Notes under the pieces: model-generated
Told to the model about the DNA's origin: nothing
Database searches by the model: none
Seen by the model: only the letters and a program-made list of their open reading frames with translations
Part shown: positions 27,083 to 36,548 of the stretch, one piece after another
Layout of the letters: every line of letters begins with the position of its first letter
Numbering within the stretch: the stretch's first letter is position 1
Assembly: GCF_900113085.1 (NCBI RefSeq)
Contig: NZ_FOOC01000006.1
Coordinates: forward strand, 62,001-126,000
DNA: 64,000 bases
Direction of reading: 5' to 3'
Origin: Fontimonas thermophila
GTDB taxonomy: Bacteria > Pseudomonadota > Gammaproteobacteria > Nevskiales > Nevskiaceae
Made by a program: the position numbers and the translations under genes

Positions 27083-27475
27083 TCACGGCTGCAGGCGTTC
27101 TGCGCCGCTGCCGTTGCGCGCCACGAAATTGAGGACGGTGCCGGCCGGATCGACGACGGTGAAGGCATCTTCGCCGTTGGCAAAGCGTTTGAGCGTGCCC
27201 AGCGGCACGATCCCGCGCCGCGTGAGCATTTCGAATGCGCCGGCGACGTCATCGACTTCGATCACCAGGCACAGGCCGCGGGTCTGGGTCGTATGCGGGA
27301 ACACCGGCAGCGGCACTGGCGGCTGTGGACGCACCAAGCCGATCTCCCAGTCGCCGAGAGCGATTTGCACGTAATGCTCGCTGCGAAACACGATGTGCGC
27401 GTCGAAGGCGCGCTGGTAGAACTCGCAGCACTCGCGCAGGGCCGTGGTGGTGATGAGCGGGTACCAGGCTCTCAT
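27083..27475 (-). CDS. VOC-family (glyoxalase/bleomycin resistance-like) protein
   Basis: A 130-residue protein with the vicinal-oxygen-chelate fold: two beta-alpha-beta-beta-beta units, the first with YPLITTTALRECCEFYQRAF, the second with LCLVIEVDDVAGAFEML and FTVVDPAGTVLNFV. A Cys pair lies in the first helix. Metal ligands are not conserved clearly enough to name an enzyme. The ATG overlaps the stop of the upstream GFA gene (ATGA), so the two form an operon. Confidence 0.82.
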   Translation of the reverse strand: MRAWYPLITTTALRECCEFYQRAFDAHIVFRSEHYVQIALGDWEIGLVRPQPPVPLPVFPHTTQTRGLCLVIEVDDVAGAFEMLTRRGIVPLGTLKRFANGEDAFTVVDPAGTVLNFVARNGSGAERLQP

Positions 27476-27870
27476 CGCGGGCGTGATAGCGCAGCGAGCG
27501 TGTGTCCGGCCCGTTCCCAGTTGCGGCCGTCGAAGTCTTCGTAATCGACGCCGGTGAGCGTCCCTGGGTCGAGGCAACGCAGATTCACCGACCAGCCGTC
27601 CGGGTTGGACCGCGGTACGTAGAACGACTTGATGCCGCAGATACGGCAGAACAGATGCCGGGCGACGCCGGTGTTGAAGGTATAGCAGCTGAGCACGTCC
27701 TGCCCCTGCAGCAGGCGAAAATCGGCGGCCGGGACGATCAGATGCTCGAATCCCGTCATCCGGCAGATCGAGCAATTGCAGCGCAGCACGCGTGGGTGTG
27801 CCGGTGCGCGCACCTCGAAGCGCACGCGTCCGCAATGGCAGCCTCCACGGTGAGTGACCCAGTCGTCCAT
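27472..27870 (-). CDS. GFA-family protein (glutathione-dependent formaldehyde-activating fold)
   Basis: A 132-residue zinc protein of the GFA/CENP-V fold. Ligand cysteines are in GGCHCGRVRFEV, CNCSIC and FCRICGIKSFY, the complete three-motif set. Start ATG 27870 is preceded by GGAGGCTGC. Some members accelerate S-hydroxymethylglutathione formation, but most have no proven reaction, so formaldehyde detoxification is not assured. It is translationally coupled to the VOC gene and divergent from dapF. Confidence 0.88.
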   Translation of the reverse strand: MDDWVTHRGGCHCGRVRFEVRAPAHPRVLRCNCSICRMTGFEHLIVPAADFRLLQGQDVLSCYTFNTGVARHLFCRICGIKSFYVPRSNPDGWSVNLRCLDPGTLTGVDYEDFDGRNWERAGHTLAALSRPR

Positions 27871-27968
27871 CGCAGCCTCCAGTGCGCAGGTGCCGCCAAC
27901 GGCGTAGCGGCGTGCAAAACGGCTGGCTATCGTGCCGCGAAAAACCTGCAAGCGGCAAGCATGGCGAC

Positions 27969-27974
27969 TACAAT
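27969..27974 (+). promoter_or_regulatory. -10 element of dapF, six bases before the start codon
   Basis: TACAAT ends six bases before the dapF ATG, which puts the predicted transcription start at the start codon itself. A poor -35 (CTGCAA) is 17 bases upstream. No Shine-Dalgarno is present. Confidence 0.4.
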
Positions 27975-27980
27975 CCCGGC

Positions 27981-28820
27981 ATGAGACTCGCGTTCACCAA
28001 GATGCATGGTGCCGGCAACGATTTCGTCGTCATCGATGCCACGCGCACGCCGTTCGCGCCGACGCCGGCCTTGCTGCGCCGCCTGACCGACCGTCGGTTC
28101 GGCGTCGGCTGCGATCAAGTGTTGGTGATCGAGCCGCCCTCTACGCCCGACGTCGACTTCGATTACCGCATTTTCAATGCCGACGGATCCGAGGCCGGCC
28201 AGTGCGGGAATGGCGCGCGAGCGCTGGCGCGCTACGTGCGGGAGGCCGGGCTGTCGGACAAAGACCGGATCCGTGTGCGGACCTCGACCTCGGTGCTGGA
28301 GCTCGGCTATGCCGGCGACGGGCTTTACACGGTCGACATGGGGGTGCCGCGCCTGGACCCGGATGAAATCCCGTTGCGGGTTGGCGCGCGCGCCATACGG
28401 TATGCGCTGACGCTCGACGGCATCGGAGCCGTGGAATTCGGCGCAGTGAGCATGGGCAATCCGCACGCGGTGCTGCCGGTTGCGGCGGTCGAGACCGCAC
28501 CGGTCGAGTCGCTGGGCGCGGCCCTGCAGGCGCATCCCGCATTTCCGCAGAGCGTCAACGTGGGTTTTCTGCAGGTGATTTCCCGCGAACGGGCGCGGCT
28601 GCGCGTTTGTGAGCGGGGCGTCGGCGAGACCCTGGCCTGCGGCAGCGGTGCCTGCGCGGCGGCCGTGATCGGGCAGTTGTGGGGGCTGCTCGGCGAAGAC
28701 GTCGCGATGGAACTGCGCGGCGGGGTACTGCGCATCCGCTGGCCGGGAGAGGGGCATCCGGTGCAGATGACCGGACCGGCCGAAACCGTATTCCGGGGGG
28801 AAATCGAATGGCCGAGCTGA
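27981..28820 (+). CDS. dapF: Diaminopimelate epimerase
   Basis: A 279-residue cofactor-independent epimerase converting LL- to meso-diaminopimelate for lysine and peptidoglycan synthesis. The two catalytic cysteines are C75 (GQCGNGAR) and C220 (LACGSGACA). The N-terminus MRLAFTKMHGAGNDF is the family start and fixes the ATG at 27981. The stop overlaps the DUF484 gene by 13 bases. The order dapF-DUF484-xerC is a classic gammaproteobacterial arrangement. Confidence 0.98.
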   Translation: MRLAFTKMHGAGNDFVVIDATRTPFAPTPALLRRLTDRRFGVGCDQVLVIEPPSTPDVDFDYRIFNADGSEAGQCGNGARALARYVREAGLSDKDRIRVRTSTSVLELGYAGDGLYTVDMGVPRLDPDEIPLRVGARAIRYALTLDGIGAVEFGAVSMGNPHAVLPVAAVETAPVESLGAALQAHPAFPQSVNVGFLQVISRERARLRVCERGVGETLACGSGACAAAVIGQLWGLLGEDVAMELRGGVLRIRWPGEGHPVQMTGPAETVFRGEIEWPS

Positions 28821-29512
28821 CCGTATCCAAAGGAGAGGGCAATGCCCCTGCGCTCAACGAGCGCGAGGTCGTCGCTTATCTCAAAGCGCATCCCGATTTC
28901 TTGAACCGTCATCCGGATTTGCTCGAAAGCATCGAGCTTCGCCACAGGGCCGGCTCGGCGGTGTCGCTGATCGAAAAGCAGGTGGACATGCTGCGCGCCA
29001 AGAACCAGCGCCTCGAGGACCGCCTGCAACGGCTCATGGACGCGGCGCGCGAGAACGAGCGGCGCAGCGCGCACGTGCAACGGCTCGCGCGCACGCTGAT
29101 CCGCGCGCCATCGCTGGCGGCCGTCGCGGCTGGCCTTGCGCGCTGCATGCGCGAGGATTTCGGCATCGAGGAGGTGTTCGTGGGCATCGCCGCGGCCCAG
29201 TTCAAGCGGCGCGACATCGAAGGGATCCATCCGATCGAGCCGGATGGACGGCTGGCGCGCGCCTTCGACGATTTCTTCCGTACGCGCCTGATCGAATGCG
29301 GGCCGATCGCGCCGGACAAGGCGCGGCTGCTGTTTCCCAAGGCCGCGCGGCCGGTGCTGTCGGCTGCCATCGTGCCGCTGGAGAAGGACAAGAGCCTGGG
29401 CATGCTGGCGCTGGGCAGCGGTGATGCACAGCGCTTTCAGCCGCGACAGGGCAAGTTTTTTCTCGAGCTGACCGCGGACCTGGTGGCCGCGGCCGTGCGC
29501 GCGCGCCTTTGA
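28808..29512 (+). CDS. DUF484 family protein
   Basis: A 234-residue protein of the DUF484 family. The N-terminal helical part contains the signature VVAYLKAHPDFLNRHPDLL and a coiled coil (VDMLRAKNQRLEDRLQRL), followed by a GAF-like domain. Function is unproven; the gene is conserved between dapF and xerC in gammaproteobacteria. It overlaps dapF and shares one base with xerC. Confidence 0.92.
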   Translation: MAELTVSKGEGNAPALNEREVVAYLKAHPDFLNRHPDLLESIELRHRAGSAVSLIEKQVDMLRAKNQRLEDRLQRLMDAARENERRSAHVQRLARTLIRAPSLAAVAAGLARCMREDFGIEEVFVGIAAAQFKRRDIEGIHPIEPDGRLARAFDDFFRTRLIECGPIAPDKARLLFPKAARPVLSAAIVPLEKDKSLGMLALGSGDAQRFQPRQGKFFLELTADLVAAAVRARL

Positions 29513-30462
29513 TGGAGCACGGCGGCGCGCGCGACCGGGCGCCGGCGGTGCCGCCGGCGCTGGCTGCGCTGTTTCAGGACTATGTCGAGCATTTGCGCCA
29601 CCAGAAGCGGTATTCCGCGCATACCTGCGCGGCGAGCGCACGTGATCTCGCCGCTTTCGGACGCTACTGCGCGCGCGCCGGCGTGCAGGCGCTCACGCAG
29701 ATCGACCTGCACCTCGTGCGCGGCTTCGTTGCCCACCGCCACCGCGGGGGCGCACAGCCGGCGACACTGCAGCGCGCGCTCTCGACACTGCGCGGATTCT
29801 TCCGCCACCAGATCCGTGAGGGGCGGCTGCAGGCCAACCCGGCGCAGACCGTGCGCGCACCCCGGCTGCGCCGCAAGCTGCCGGGCGTGATCGATGCCGA
29901 GCGGCTGAACGAAGCGCTCGCGTACGTCCCCGAGGATGCGCTGACCGAGCGTGACCAGGCGATGGTCGAACTGTTTTATTCGGCGGGGCTGCGCCTGGCC
30001 GAGCTGCATGCGCTCGATGTCGGCGATGTCGCCGGGGAGCGTGCGGAGATCACGATCACCGGCAAGGGTCGCAAGGACCGTGTCGTCCTGATCGGGCGTG
30101 CCGCGCGCGCGGCGTTGGCGCGATGGCTGGCGCTGCGCCCGGCGTATGCCAAGGCCGACGAGCCGGCGCTCTTCGTGTCCGCGCGCGGTAGCCGGCTGTC
30201 GCGACGTGCCATCGGTCTGCGGCTGCGGGCCTGGGCCCTGAAAGCAGGGCTGGGCGTGCACTTGCATCCGCACCGGCTGCGCCATGCGTTTGCGACACAT
30301 CTGCTTGAATCCAGCGGAGACCTTCGGGCCGTGCAAGAGCTTCTCGGGCATGCCCACCTGAGTACCACGCAGGTCTATACGCAGCTCGACTGGAAACGCC
30401 TGGCGGCAGTTTACGATCAAGCGCATCCGCGCGCTCGGCGCAGGCAACCCGCCGGGGGCTGA
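29512..30462 (+). CDS. xerC: Tyrosine recombinase XerC
   Basis: A 316-residue site-specific recombinase that, with XerD, resolves chromosome dimers at dif. Catalytic residues are R161 (SAGLRLAEL), K185 (GKGRKDR), H254 and R257 (HPHRLRH), H280 (LLGH) and the nucleophile Y289 (TQVYTQL). The N-terminal SAM-like core-binding domain is intact. ATG 29512 shares its first base with the DUF484 stop. Confidence 0.96.
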   Translation: MEHGGARDRAPAVPPALAALFQDYVEHLRHQKRYSAHTCAASARDLAAFGRYCARAGVQALTQIDLHLVRGFVAHRHRGGAQPATLQRALSTLRGFFRHQIREGRLQANPAQTVRAPRLRRKLPGVIDAERLNEALAYVPEDALTERDQAMVELFYSAGLRLAELHALDVGDVAGERAEITITGKGRKDRVVLIGRAARAALARWLALRPAYAKADEPALFVSARGSRLSRRAIGLRLRAWALKAGLGVHLHPHRLRHAFATHLLESSGDLRAVQELLGHAHLSTTQVYTQLDWKRLAAVYDQAHPRARRRQPAGG

Positions 30463-30593
30463 GGATCCGGTGTGGCTGGTGGGTGCTTGTGCGCCGCCAG
30501 ATTCTGCGTATCATCCGCGGCCGTCGATCCCTGTGTATCGGGATCGCCAACCCTTGCGCTGTCCGTCCATACGAAACTCTGGGAGTCTTGATC

Positions 30594-30947
30594 ATGAATC
30601 GTCACATTATCACCGCGATGGGCCTGGCCTTCGCGCTGGCTCTGAGCGCCTGCGGCAAGAAGGAAGAGGCCGCTCCTGCGCCGGCCCCCGAGGCTGCCGC
30701 ACCGGCGGCCGCGCCCGCCGCGCCCGCCGCCGAAGCCGCGGCCGATGCCAGCGCCGCCGCGCAGTCCTGCACGCAGGATTGCGGTGATGGCGTCGTCGCC
30801 ACCATCCAGTGCGCGGCTGGTGAAACCGCGGTCTGCGACTGCGCCGCCGAGCCCAAGGCCAAGTGCGAGCCGGCTGCTGCCGCCCCAGCCCAGGCGCCGG
30901 CTGCCGCCCAGCCGGAGGCCGCTGCCCCGGCCGAGCAGGCCCACTGA
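30594..30947 (+). CDS. Small Cys-rich, Ala/Pro-rich lipoprotein
   Basis: A 117-residue predicted lipoprotein: signal peptide MNRHIITAMGLAFALALSAC with a lipobox LSAC, then a long Ala/Pro/Glu-rich linker, a core with six Cys (SCTQDCGDG, IQCAAGE, VCDCAAE, KCEP), and an Ala/Pro-rich tail. I recognise no family. The even Cys number suggests disulfides in the periplasm or a bound metal. GGGAG lies 10 bases upstream. It is a single-gene unit ended by a strong terminator. Confidence 0.78.
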   Translation: MNRHIITAMGLAFALALSACGKKEEAAPAPAPEAAAPAAAPAAPAAEAAADASAAAQSCTQDCGDGVVATIQCAAGETAVCDCAAEPKAKCEPAAAAPAQAPAAAQPEAAAPAEQAH

Positions 30948-30969
30948 AGTCCGGCGTCTGGCCGTGTGG

Positions 30970-30999
30970 AAAGGGCGCTTCGGCGCCCTTTTCCGTTTA
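30970..30999 (+). terminator. Rho-independent terminator of the Cys-rich lipoprotein gene
   Basis: AAAGGGCGC pairs with GCGCCCTTT across a TTCG tetraloop, followed by TTCCGTTTA. It lies 22 bases after the stop. Confidence 0.85.
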
Positions 31000-31063
31000 T
31001 TGTGCTTGAAAGACCGGCACAGTGCCCTCACGATCATCTTTCCACCCCCGACCATCCGGGCGC

Positions 31064-31606
31064 ATGAGACAGTTTGACGGCACGACGATCCTGAGTGTGC
31101 GCCGCGGCGGCCAAGTCGCCGTCGGCGGCGACGGCCAGGTTTCGCTTGACAAGACGCGGATCAAGGGCAACGCGCGCAAGGTGCGGCGACTCTACGGCGA
31201 TAAAGTCATCGCCGGATTCGCAGGCGGTACGGCGGATGCGTTCACCCTGTTCGAGCGCTTCGAGGGCAAACTGGAAAAGCACAGCGGCCAGCTGGTGCGG
31301 GCGGCCGTCGAGATGGCCAAGGACTGGCGCACCGACCGCTACCTGCGCCGGCTCGAAGCGCTGCTGATCGTCGCCGATCGGGACACATCGCTGATGATCA
31401 CGGGCAATGGGGATGTCATGGAACCGGAAGCACACGGCGTGCTCGCGATCGGCTCCGGCGGCGCCTACGCCCAGGCGGCGGCGCGCGCGCTGGTCGAGAA
31501 CACCGACCTCGACGCCCGCACGATCACCGAAAAGGCGCTGCACATCGCTGCGGACATCTGCATCTACACCAACCACACGCTGACGATCGAAACGATCGGG
31601 CCATGA
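31064..31606 (+). CDS. hslV: ATP-dependent protease proteolytic subunit HslV (ClpQ)
   Basis: A 180-residue proteasome-beta-like threonine protease, the degradative core of HslUV. The catalytic Thr is expected at residue 7 (after MRQFDG, in TTILSVRR) and requires removal of a six-residue prosequence, as in other proteobacteria with extended N-termini. The fold-defining [10 protein letters not shown] and GSGGAYA motifs are present. hslU follows after a 66-base gap with a stem-loop. Confidence 0.97.
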   Translation: MRQFDGTTILSVRRGGQVAVGGDGQVSLDKTRIKGNARKVRRLYGDKVIAGFAGGTADAFTLFERFEGKLEKHSGQLVRAAVEMAKDWRTDRYLRRLEALLIVADRDTSLMITGNGDVMEPEAHGVLAIGSGGAYAQAAARALVENTDLDARTITEKALHIAADICIYTNHTLTIETIGP

Positions 31607-31612
31607 GATAAC

Positions 31613-31656
31613 GCGGGCGCGGATCGGATTTCGCATGCGGATTCCTGCGCGCCCGC
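31613..31656 (+). other. Intercistronic stem-loop between hslV and hslU
   Basis: GCGGGCGCG (31613-31621) pairs perfectly with CGCGCCCGC (31648-31656), enclosing 26 bases. There is no T tract, so it is more likely an RNA-stability or attenuation element than a full terminator. Confidence 0.4.
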
Positions 31657-31672
31657 ATCGCAGGATCGAACC

Positions 31673-33028
31673 ATGGACGCATCTGCTCATTCCTCGCCTC
31701 CGATGACGCCGCGGGAAATCGTCGCCGAACTCGACCGCCACATCGTCGGCCAGCAGGCTGCCAAGCGTGCGGTCGCCATCGCTTTGCGCAACCGCTGGCG
31801 CCGCGCGCAGCTCGATGCGCCGCTGCGTGCCGAGATCCATCCGAAAAACATCCTGATGATCGGACCCACCGGTGTCGGCAAGACCGAGATTGCGCGCCGT
31901 CTCGCGCGGCTTGCGAATGCGCCGTTCGTCAAGGTCGAGGCGACCAAGTTCACCGAAGTCGGCTATGTCGGCAAGGACGTGGACACGATCGTGCGCGATC
32001 TCGTCGACGTCGCGGTCAAGATGACCCGCGAGCAGGCGATGCGGCGGGTGCGTGACCAGGCCGAACTCGCGGCCGAGGAGCGTATCCTCGATGCACTGCT
32101 GCCGCCACCGAAGGATTTCGGCGAACCCAGCCCGCAGCGCCATCAAGAATTCAGCGCCGCGCGGCAGGTCTTCCGCAAGCAGTTGCGGGAGGGCCGCCTC
32201 GCCGACAAGGAGATCGACATCCGGTTGTCGCAGACCTTGCCGCGCATCGAGCTGATGGGCCCACCGGGCATGGAGGAGATGACCCAGCAGTTGCAGTCAC
32301 TGTTCGCCAACCTGGGCCAGGGCCGGCAGAAGACGCGCAAGATGAGAATCGCCGATGCCCTTCCGCAGCTTATCGAGGAAGAAGCCGCCAAGCTCATCGA
32401 CGACGAGGCAATCAAGGCCGAGGCGCTGCGCAACGCCGAGGAGAATGGCATCGTCTTCATCGACGAGATCGACAAGATCTGCAAGCGCGGCGAATACACC
32501 GGTGCCGATGTCTCGCGCGAAGGCGTGCAGCGCGACCTGCTGCCGCTGATCGAGGGCTGCACGGTGACGACCAAGTACGGTGCGGTCAAGACCGACCACA
32601 TCCTGTTCATCGCCTCGGGCGCGTTCCACCTGGCCAAGCCGTCCGATCTCATCCCGGAGCTGCAGGGCCGCCTGCCGATCCGCGTTGAGCTCGACCCGCT
32701 CACCGCCGAGGATTTTTTGCGCATCCTCACCGAGCCCAATTACGCGCTGACCGAACAGTACCGGGCCTTGATGAAGACCGAAGGGGTCGATGTGGAATTC
32801 ACACGCGAGGGCCTCGCCCGCATCGCCGAGATCGCCTGGCAGGTCAACGAGCGCACCGAGAACATCGGCGCGCGCCGCCTGCACACGGTGATGGAGCGGC
32901 TGATGGAGGACATCGCGTTCGAGGCGCCCGAGCGCAGCGGTAGCCGGATCACGATCGATGTCGCCTATGTCAATGAGCGTCTGGCGACGCTCGCCGGCAA
33001 CGACGACTTGAGCCGCTACATCCTGTGA
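31673..33028 (+). CDS. hslU: HslU (ClpY), AAA+ unfoldase of the HslUV protease
   Basis: A 451-residue AAA+ ATPase: Walker A GPTGVGKT (64-71), pore loop GYVGKD (97-102), Walker B IVFIDEID, the I-domain with LPPPKDFGE and the C-terminal sensor-2 region. It feeds unfolded proteins into HslV. The stop overlaps the GTG of the DUF971 gene. Confidence 0.98.
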   Translation: MDASAHSSPPMTPREIVAELDRHIVGQQAAKRAVAIALRNRWRRAQLDAPLRAEIHPKNILMIGPTGVGKTEIARRLARLANAPFVKVEATKFTEVGYVGKDVDTIVRDLVDVAVKMTREQAMRRVRDQAELAAEERILDALLPPPKDFGEPSPQRHQEFSAARQVFRKQLREGRLADKEIDIRLSQTLPRIELMGPPGMEEMTQQLQSLFANLGQGRQKTRKMRIADALPQLIEEEAAKLIDDEAIKAEALRNAEENGIVFIDEIDKICKRGEYTGADVSREGVQRDLLPLIEGCTVTTKYGAVKTDHILFIASGAFHLAKPSDLIPELQGRLPIRVELDPLTAEDFLRILTEPNYALTEQYRALMKTEGVDVEFTREGLARIAEIAWQVNERTENIGARRLHTVMERLMEDIAFEAPERSGSRITIDVAYVNERLATLAGNDDLSRYIL

Positions 33029-33453
33029 GCACGCCCGCACCGACCTCGATCCGCCTGCACCGCCAGTCGCGCCTGCTGGAAGTGAGCTGGCCCGACGGTG
33101 TGCGCCATGCGCTGCCCTGCGAATATCTGCGCGTGTTCTCGCCGAGCGCCGAGTTGCAGGGGCATGGGCTGCCCGAACCGATGCTGATCGGTGGCAAGCG
33201 TAACGTGAACATCGTGCGCATCGAGCCGGTCGGACGTTATGCGGTCAGACTGGTTTTCGATGACGGCCACGATACCGGGCTTTATTCCTGGAGTGTGCTG
33301 CGCACGCTCGGCGAGCGGTACGCGGAGAACTGGGCGCGCTATCTCGAGCGGCTAGAGCAACACGGCATGTCACGCGAATCCGACGTGGTCAAGCTGTCGG
33401 CCCTGGTGAAAACCTACACGCCGCCCGCTGCCGGGAAGGACCGAAGCGAATAG
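33025..33453 (+). CDS. DUF971 / gamma-butyrobetaine hydroxylase-like N-terminal domain protein
   Basis: A 142-residue protein with the DUF971 domain: [19 protein letters not shown], and [18 protein letters not shown]. The domain occurs alone in proteobacteria and at the N-terminus of gamma-butyrobetaine hydroxylases; here no dioxygenase domain follows. The GTG start overlaps the hslU stop. The gene is usually found between hslU and ubiE, so co-transcription is likely, but its job is unknown. Confidence 0.88.
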   Translation: MSTPAPTSIRLHRQSRLLEVSWPDGVRHALPCEYLRVFSPSAELQGHGLPEPMLIGGKRNVNIVRIEPVGRYAVRLVFDDGHDTGLYSWSVLRTLGERYAENWARYLERLEQHGMSRESDVVKLSALVKTYTPPAAGKDRSE

Positions 33454-33523
33454 CCGAAATCCCGGCGCGGCGGCCTGCCGCCGGGCAGCCGCTACAATGG
33501 CAATCCGATCAGGATTGCTTGCC

Positions 33524-34282
33524 ATGGCTTCCGAGCACAAACCCGGCTATACGCATTTCGGTTACGAACAGGTGCCCGTGCATGAGAAGCGGGCGCGGGT
33601 CGCCGGCGTGTTTACGTCGGTGGCGCGACGCTACGACCTGATGAACGACCTGATGTCGCTGGGCATTCATCGCTTGTGGAAGCGCTTCGTCATCGATCTG
33701 GCCGGGGTGCGGCCGGGCGAGCGGGTGCTCGACGTCGCCGGCGGCACGGGCGATCTGGTGCGCGAATTCGCGCGCGCCGTGGGTCCGCAGGGTCTGGCCG
33801 TACTCTCCGACATCAACGCGATGATGCTCGGCGAAGGCCGCCGGCGTCTGCTCGACCGGGGAATCGTCGGTGTGCCGTTGGTACAGGCCGATGCCGAGAA
33901 GCTGCCTTTCGCAGAGGGCAGTTTCGATTGCATCACGATTGGTTTTGGGTTGCGCAACGTCACCGACAAAGACGCCGCACTGCGCTCGATGCGCGCCTGC
34001 CTCAAGCCGGGTGGGCGCCTGCTCGTGCTCGAGTTCTCCAAGCCGCTGAATTCGGCGCTGTCCAAGGTTTACGACGAATATTCGTTCAAGGTCCTGCCGC
34101 TGATGGGGCGGCTCGTCGCCAACGACGAGGCATCTTACCGTTACCTGGCGGAATCGATCCGCATGCATCCCGATCAGGCGACGCTCAAGCGGATGATGGA
34201 AGAGGCGGGTTTGGCGCGCGTGCAGGTGTACAACTTGACCGGCGGCATCGTCGCCGTGCATCGCGGGTTTCGGCTCGAATGA
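33524..34282 (+). CDS. ubiE: Ubiquinone/menaquinone C-methyltransferase UbiE
   Basis: A 252-residue SAM-dependent methyltransferase in ubiquinone synthesis. Motifs: [19 protein letters not shown] near the N-terminus, the SAM site [10 protein letters not shown], then [15 protein letters not shown] and LVLEFSKP. The ATG at 33524 has AGGA about 10 bases upstream; a start nine codons earlier adds atypical residues. A TACAAT hexamer (33495-33500) is a possible -10. ubiJ follows with a 4-base overlap. Confidence 0.97.
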   Translation: MASEHKPGYTHFGYEQVPVHEKRARVAGVFTSVARRYDLMNDLMSLGIHRLWKRFVIDLAGVRPGERVLDVAGGTGDLVREFARAVGPQGLAVLSDINAMMLGEGRRRLLDRGIVGVPLVQADAEKLPFAEGSFDCITIGFGLRNVTDKDAALRSMRACLKPGGRLLVLEFSKPLNSALSKVYDEYSFKVLPLMGRLVANDEASYRYLAESIRMHPDQATLKRMMEEAGLARVQVYNLTGGIVAVHRGFRLE

Positions 34283-34923
34283 CCGCAGACGAGCAGCGTA
34301 CGCCGAATGCACCCCCGGCGCTGTTGTGCGCGGCGCTGGAGATCGCGCTCAACCGGTATCTCTCGCTCGAGAATACGGCGCTTGCGGCCTGCGCCGAACT
34401 TTCCGGCCGGTGCATCGAGCTGCGCACATACGTGCCGGCCTGGTCCTTCTTCATCGAGTTTCATGGCGGTGGCGTGCGTGTCGGCGCAGAGCCGGTGGCG
34501 CCGCCCGATGTGCGGGTCAGCGGCGCCTTGAGCAATCTGCTGCGGCTTGCGCTGGCCACGGCGCAGCCCGGCGGCGAAACCGAGATCCCGCGCGGCTTGC
34601 AGATCGACGGTGACGTCGAATTGCTCCAGCGCTTCAGCCGCATCCTCGCCGGCGTCGGCTTTGATGCGGAGGAGCTGGCCGCGCGCGTGCTCGGGGATGC
34701 CGCAGCGCACCGCGCAGTCGGAGGTTTGCGCGTCCTGCTCGACTGGGGGCGGCGCGGGCTCGATACCTTGGGGCTTGATGTCGCCGAATATCTGCGCGAG
34801 GAAACGGGCGATCTGGCGCGCGCAGCCGACGTAGAAGAATGGATGCAGGCGGTCGAGCGTCTGCGCGACGATGTCGCCCGCTTCGAGGCGCGCCTGCGCC
34901 GCCTTGAGACGAGGGCCGGCTGA
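34279..34923 (+). CDS. ubiJ: Ubiquinone biosynthesis accessory factor UbiJ (SCP2 domain)
   Basis: A 214-residue protein with an N-terminal SCP2 lipid-binding domain ([16 protein letters not shown], then [14 protein letters not shown]) and a helical C-terminus with [13 protein letters not shown]. UbiJ scaffolds the soluble Ubi complex and holds the hydrophobic intermediates. It overlaps ubiE by 4 bases and ubiB by one base, the conserved ubiE-ubiJ-ubiB order. Confidence 0.93.
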   Translation: MTADEQRTPNAPPALLCAALEIALNRYLSLENTALAACAELSGRCIELRTYVPAWSFFIEFHGGGVRVGAEPVAPPDVRVSGALSNLLRLALATAQPGGETEIPRGLQIDGDVELLQRFSRILAGVGFDAEELAARVLGDAAAHRAVGGLRVLLDWGRRGLDTLGLDVAEYLREETGDLARAADVEEWMQAVERLRDDVARFEARLRRLETRAG

Positions 34924-36548
34924 TGAGGGCGCTGCTGGATTTTTCGCGCCTGCGCAGGATCTGGCAGATCCGCAGGGTCGTGGCCCGTTATGGCCTGCGC
35001 GAGTTTCTCGATCCGCGCCATGCCGGCCGCGATCCGCGGCCGCGCGGCGAGCGGCTGCGACTGGCGCTCGAGGAACTCGGTCCGGTGTTCATCAAGTTTG
35101 GCCAGGCTTTGTCGACGCGTCCGGATCTCGTGCCGCCGGACATCGCCGAGGAGCTGGCCAAGCTGCAGGATCGGGTGCCGCCCTTTCCGGGCGAGCAGGC
35201 GGCGGCGATCATCGAACGGGAGCTGGGGCGCCCGCTGGGCGAGCTGTTCGCCGAATTCGATCCTGTGCCGCTGGCTTCGGCGTCCGTCGCCCAGGTGCAC
35301 GCGGCGCGCTTGCGCAACGACGACGGCAGCCCGGGACTCGAGGTCGTGGTCAAGGTGCTGCGTCCGGGTATCGAGACCGTCATCGCCGGCGACATCGAGC
35401 TGCTGCGCACGCTCGCCCAGCTCGCGCACCGGTTCTCGCCGACGGCGCGGCGTCTGCGGCCGATGGAAGTCGTCGCCGAGTACGAAAAAGTTTTGCTCGA
35501 CGAACTGGATTTGATGCGCGAGGGGGCCAACTGCGCGCAACTGCGTCGCAATTGGCTCGGGTCCGAGCTGATCTACCACCCGCTGGTTTACTGGGATTAC
35601 ACGCGGACGCGGGTGCTCGTGATGGAGCGCATCCGCGGCGTCTCGATCCGCGAGCTCGACAAGCTGCGCGCGCTCGGGGTGGATTTCCAGGTGTTGTCGG
35701 AACGCGGGGTCGAGATCTTCTTCAAGCAGACCTTCCGCGACAATTTCTTCCACGCCGACATGCACCCGGGCAATATCTTCGTCGATGTCTCCGACCCCAA
35801 GAGGCCGAGCTATCTTGCGGTCGATTTCGGCATCGTCGGCCAACTGACACCGTCGGATCAGCGTTATCTCGCCGAGAATTTCTACGCGTTCTTCAATCGC
35901 GATTACCGGCGCGTCGCCGAGTTGCACGTCGAGAGCCAGTGGATCCCACCGGGTACGCGCGTCGAGGAATTCGAGGCTGCGATCCGCACCGTCTGCGAGC
36001 CGATTTTCCAGCGCCCGCTCAAGGAAATCTCCTTCGGGTTTTTCCTCGTACGCCTGTTCCAGATCGCGCGCCGGTTCAACTACCAGGTGCAGCCGCAGCT
36101 CGTGCTGCTGCAAAAAACACTGCTACAGATCGAGGGGCTCGGACGCCAGCTCAATCCCGACCTCGATCTGTGGAAGACGGCCAAGCCGATCATGGAGGAA
36201 TGGATGCGCCGGCGGCTGGGGCCGGCGGCGACGCTCGAGCGGCTGCGCGCGAATCTGCCGCTGCTGGTGGAATCGCTTCCCGAGCTCACCCACCGCGCAC
36301 TGCGCCAAATCGCCAGCGGCGATGGTCCGGGCGCTGTGTCGCGGCAGGCGCTGGAGGATTTGCGCGCGGAAGTGCGGCAGTCCAACCGTCGCCAGTTACG
36401 GATGATCGCCGCCGCTGCGCTCGCTTTCTGCGCGGCCTTGATTTACGTCTCCGGCAAGGGCTGGGTCGTCGCCGGCGCACCGCTGCCGAGCTGGTTGCTC
36501 GGCGCACTGGCGCTGGCGCTGGGCATCAGCGCGTTGCGGCGGCGCTGA
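34923..36548 (+). CDS. ubiB: UbiB, atypical protein kinase-like ATPase of ubiquinone synthesis
   Basis: A 541-residue ABC1/ADCK-family protein. The family KxGQ block is [16 protein letters not shown], followed by the Ala-rich nucleotide loop [20 protein letters not shown] with the Lys, and [10 protein letters not shown] with the catalytic Asp. Two C-terminal membrane segments follow ([15 protein letters not shown] and [14 protein letters not shown]). Its last 23 bases overlap the convergent yibQ-like gene. Confidence 0.96.
   Translation: MRALLDFSRLRRIWQIRRVVARYGLREFLDPRHAGRDPRPRGERLRLALEELGPVFIKFGQALSTRPDLVPPDIAEELAKLQDRVPPFPGEQAAAIIERELGRPLGELFAEFDPVPLASASVAQVHAARLRNDDGSPGLEVVVKVLRPGIETVIAGDIELLRTLAQLAHRFSPTARRLRPMEVVAEYEKVLLDELDLMREGANCAQLRRNWLGSELIYHPLVYWDYTRTRVLVMERIRGVSIRELDKLRALGVDFQVLSERGVEIFFKQTFRDNFFHADMHPGNIFVDVSDPKRPSYLAVDFGIVGQLTPSDQRYLAENFYAFFNRDYRRVAELHVESQWIPPGTRVEEFEAAIRTVCEPIFQRPLKEISFGFFLVRLFQIARRFNYQVQPQLVLLQKTLLQIEGLGRQLNPDLDLWKTAKPIMEEWMRRRLGPAATLERLRANLPLLVESLPELTHRALRQIASGDGPGAVSRQALEDLRAEVRQSNRRQLRMIAAAALAFCAALIYVSGKGWVVAGAPLPSWLLGALALALGISALRRR

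Noticed and set aside
33454-33523. GC-rich hairpin (GGCGG-CCTG-CCGCC) before ubiE as a terminator
   Set aside because: No T tract and the flanking genes are conserved operon partners; more likely simple GC-rich folding.
34461-36113. 550-codon minus-strand frame opposite ubiJ and ubiB
   Set aside because: Antisense shadow of well-recognised genes.
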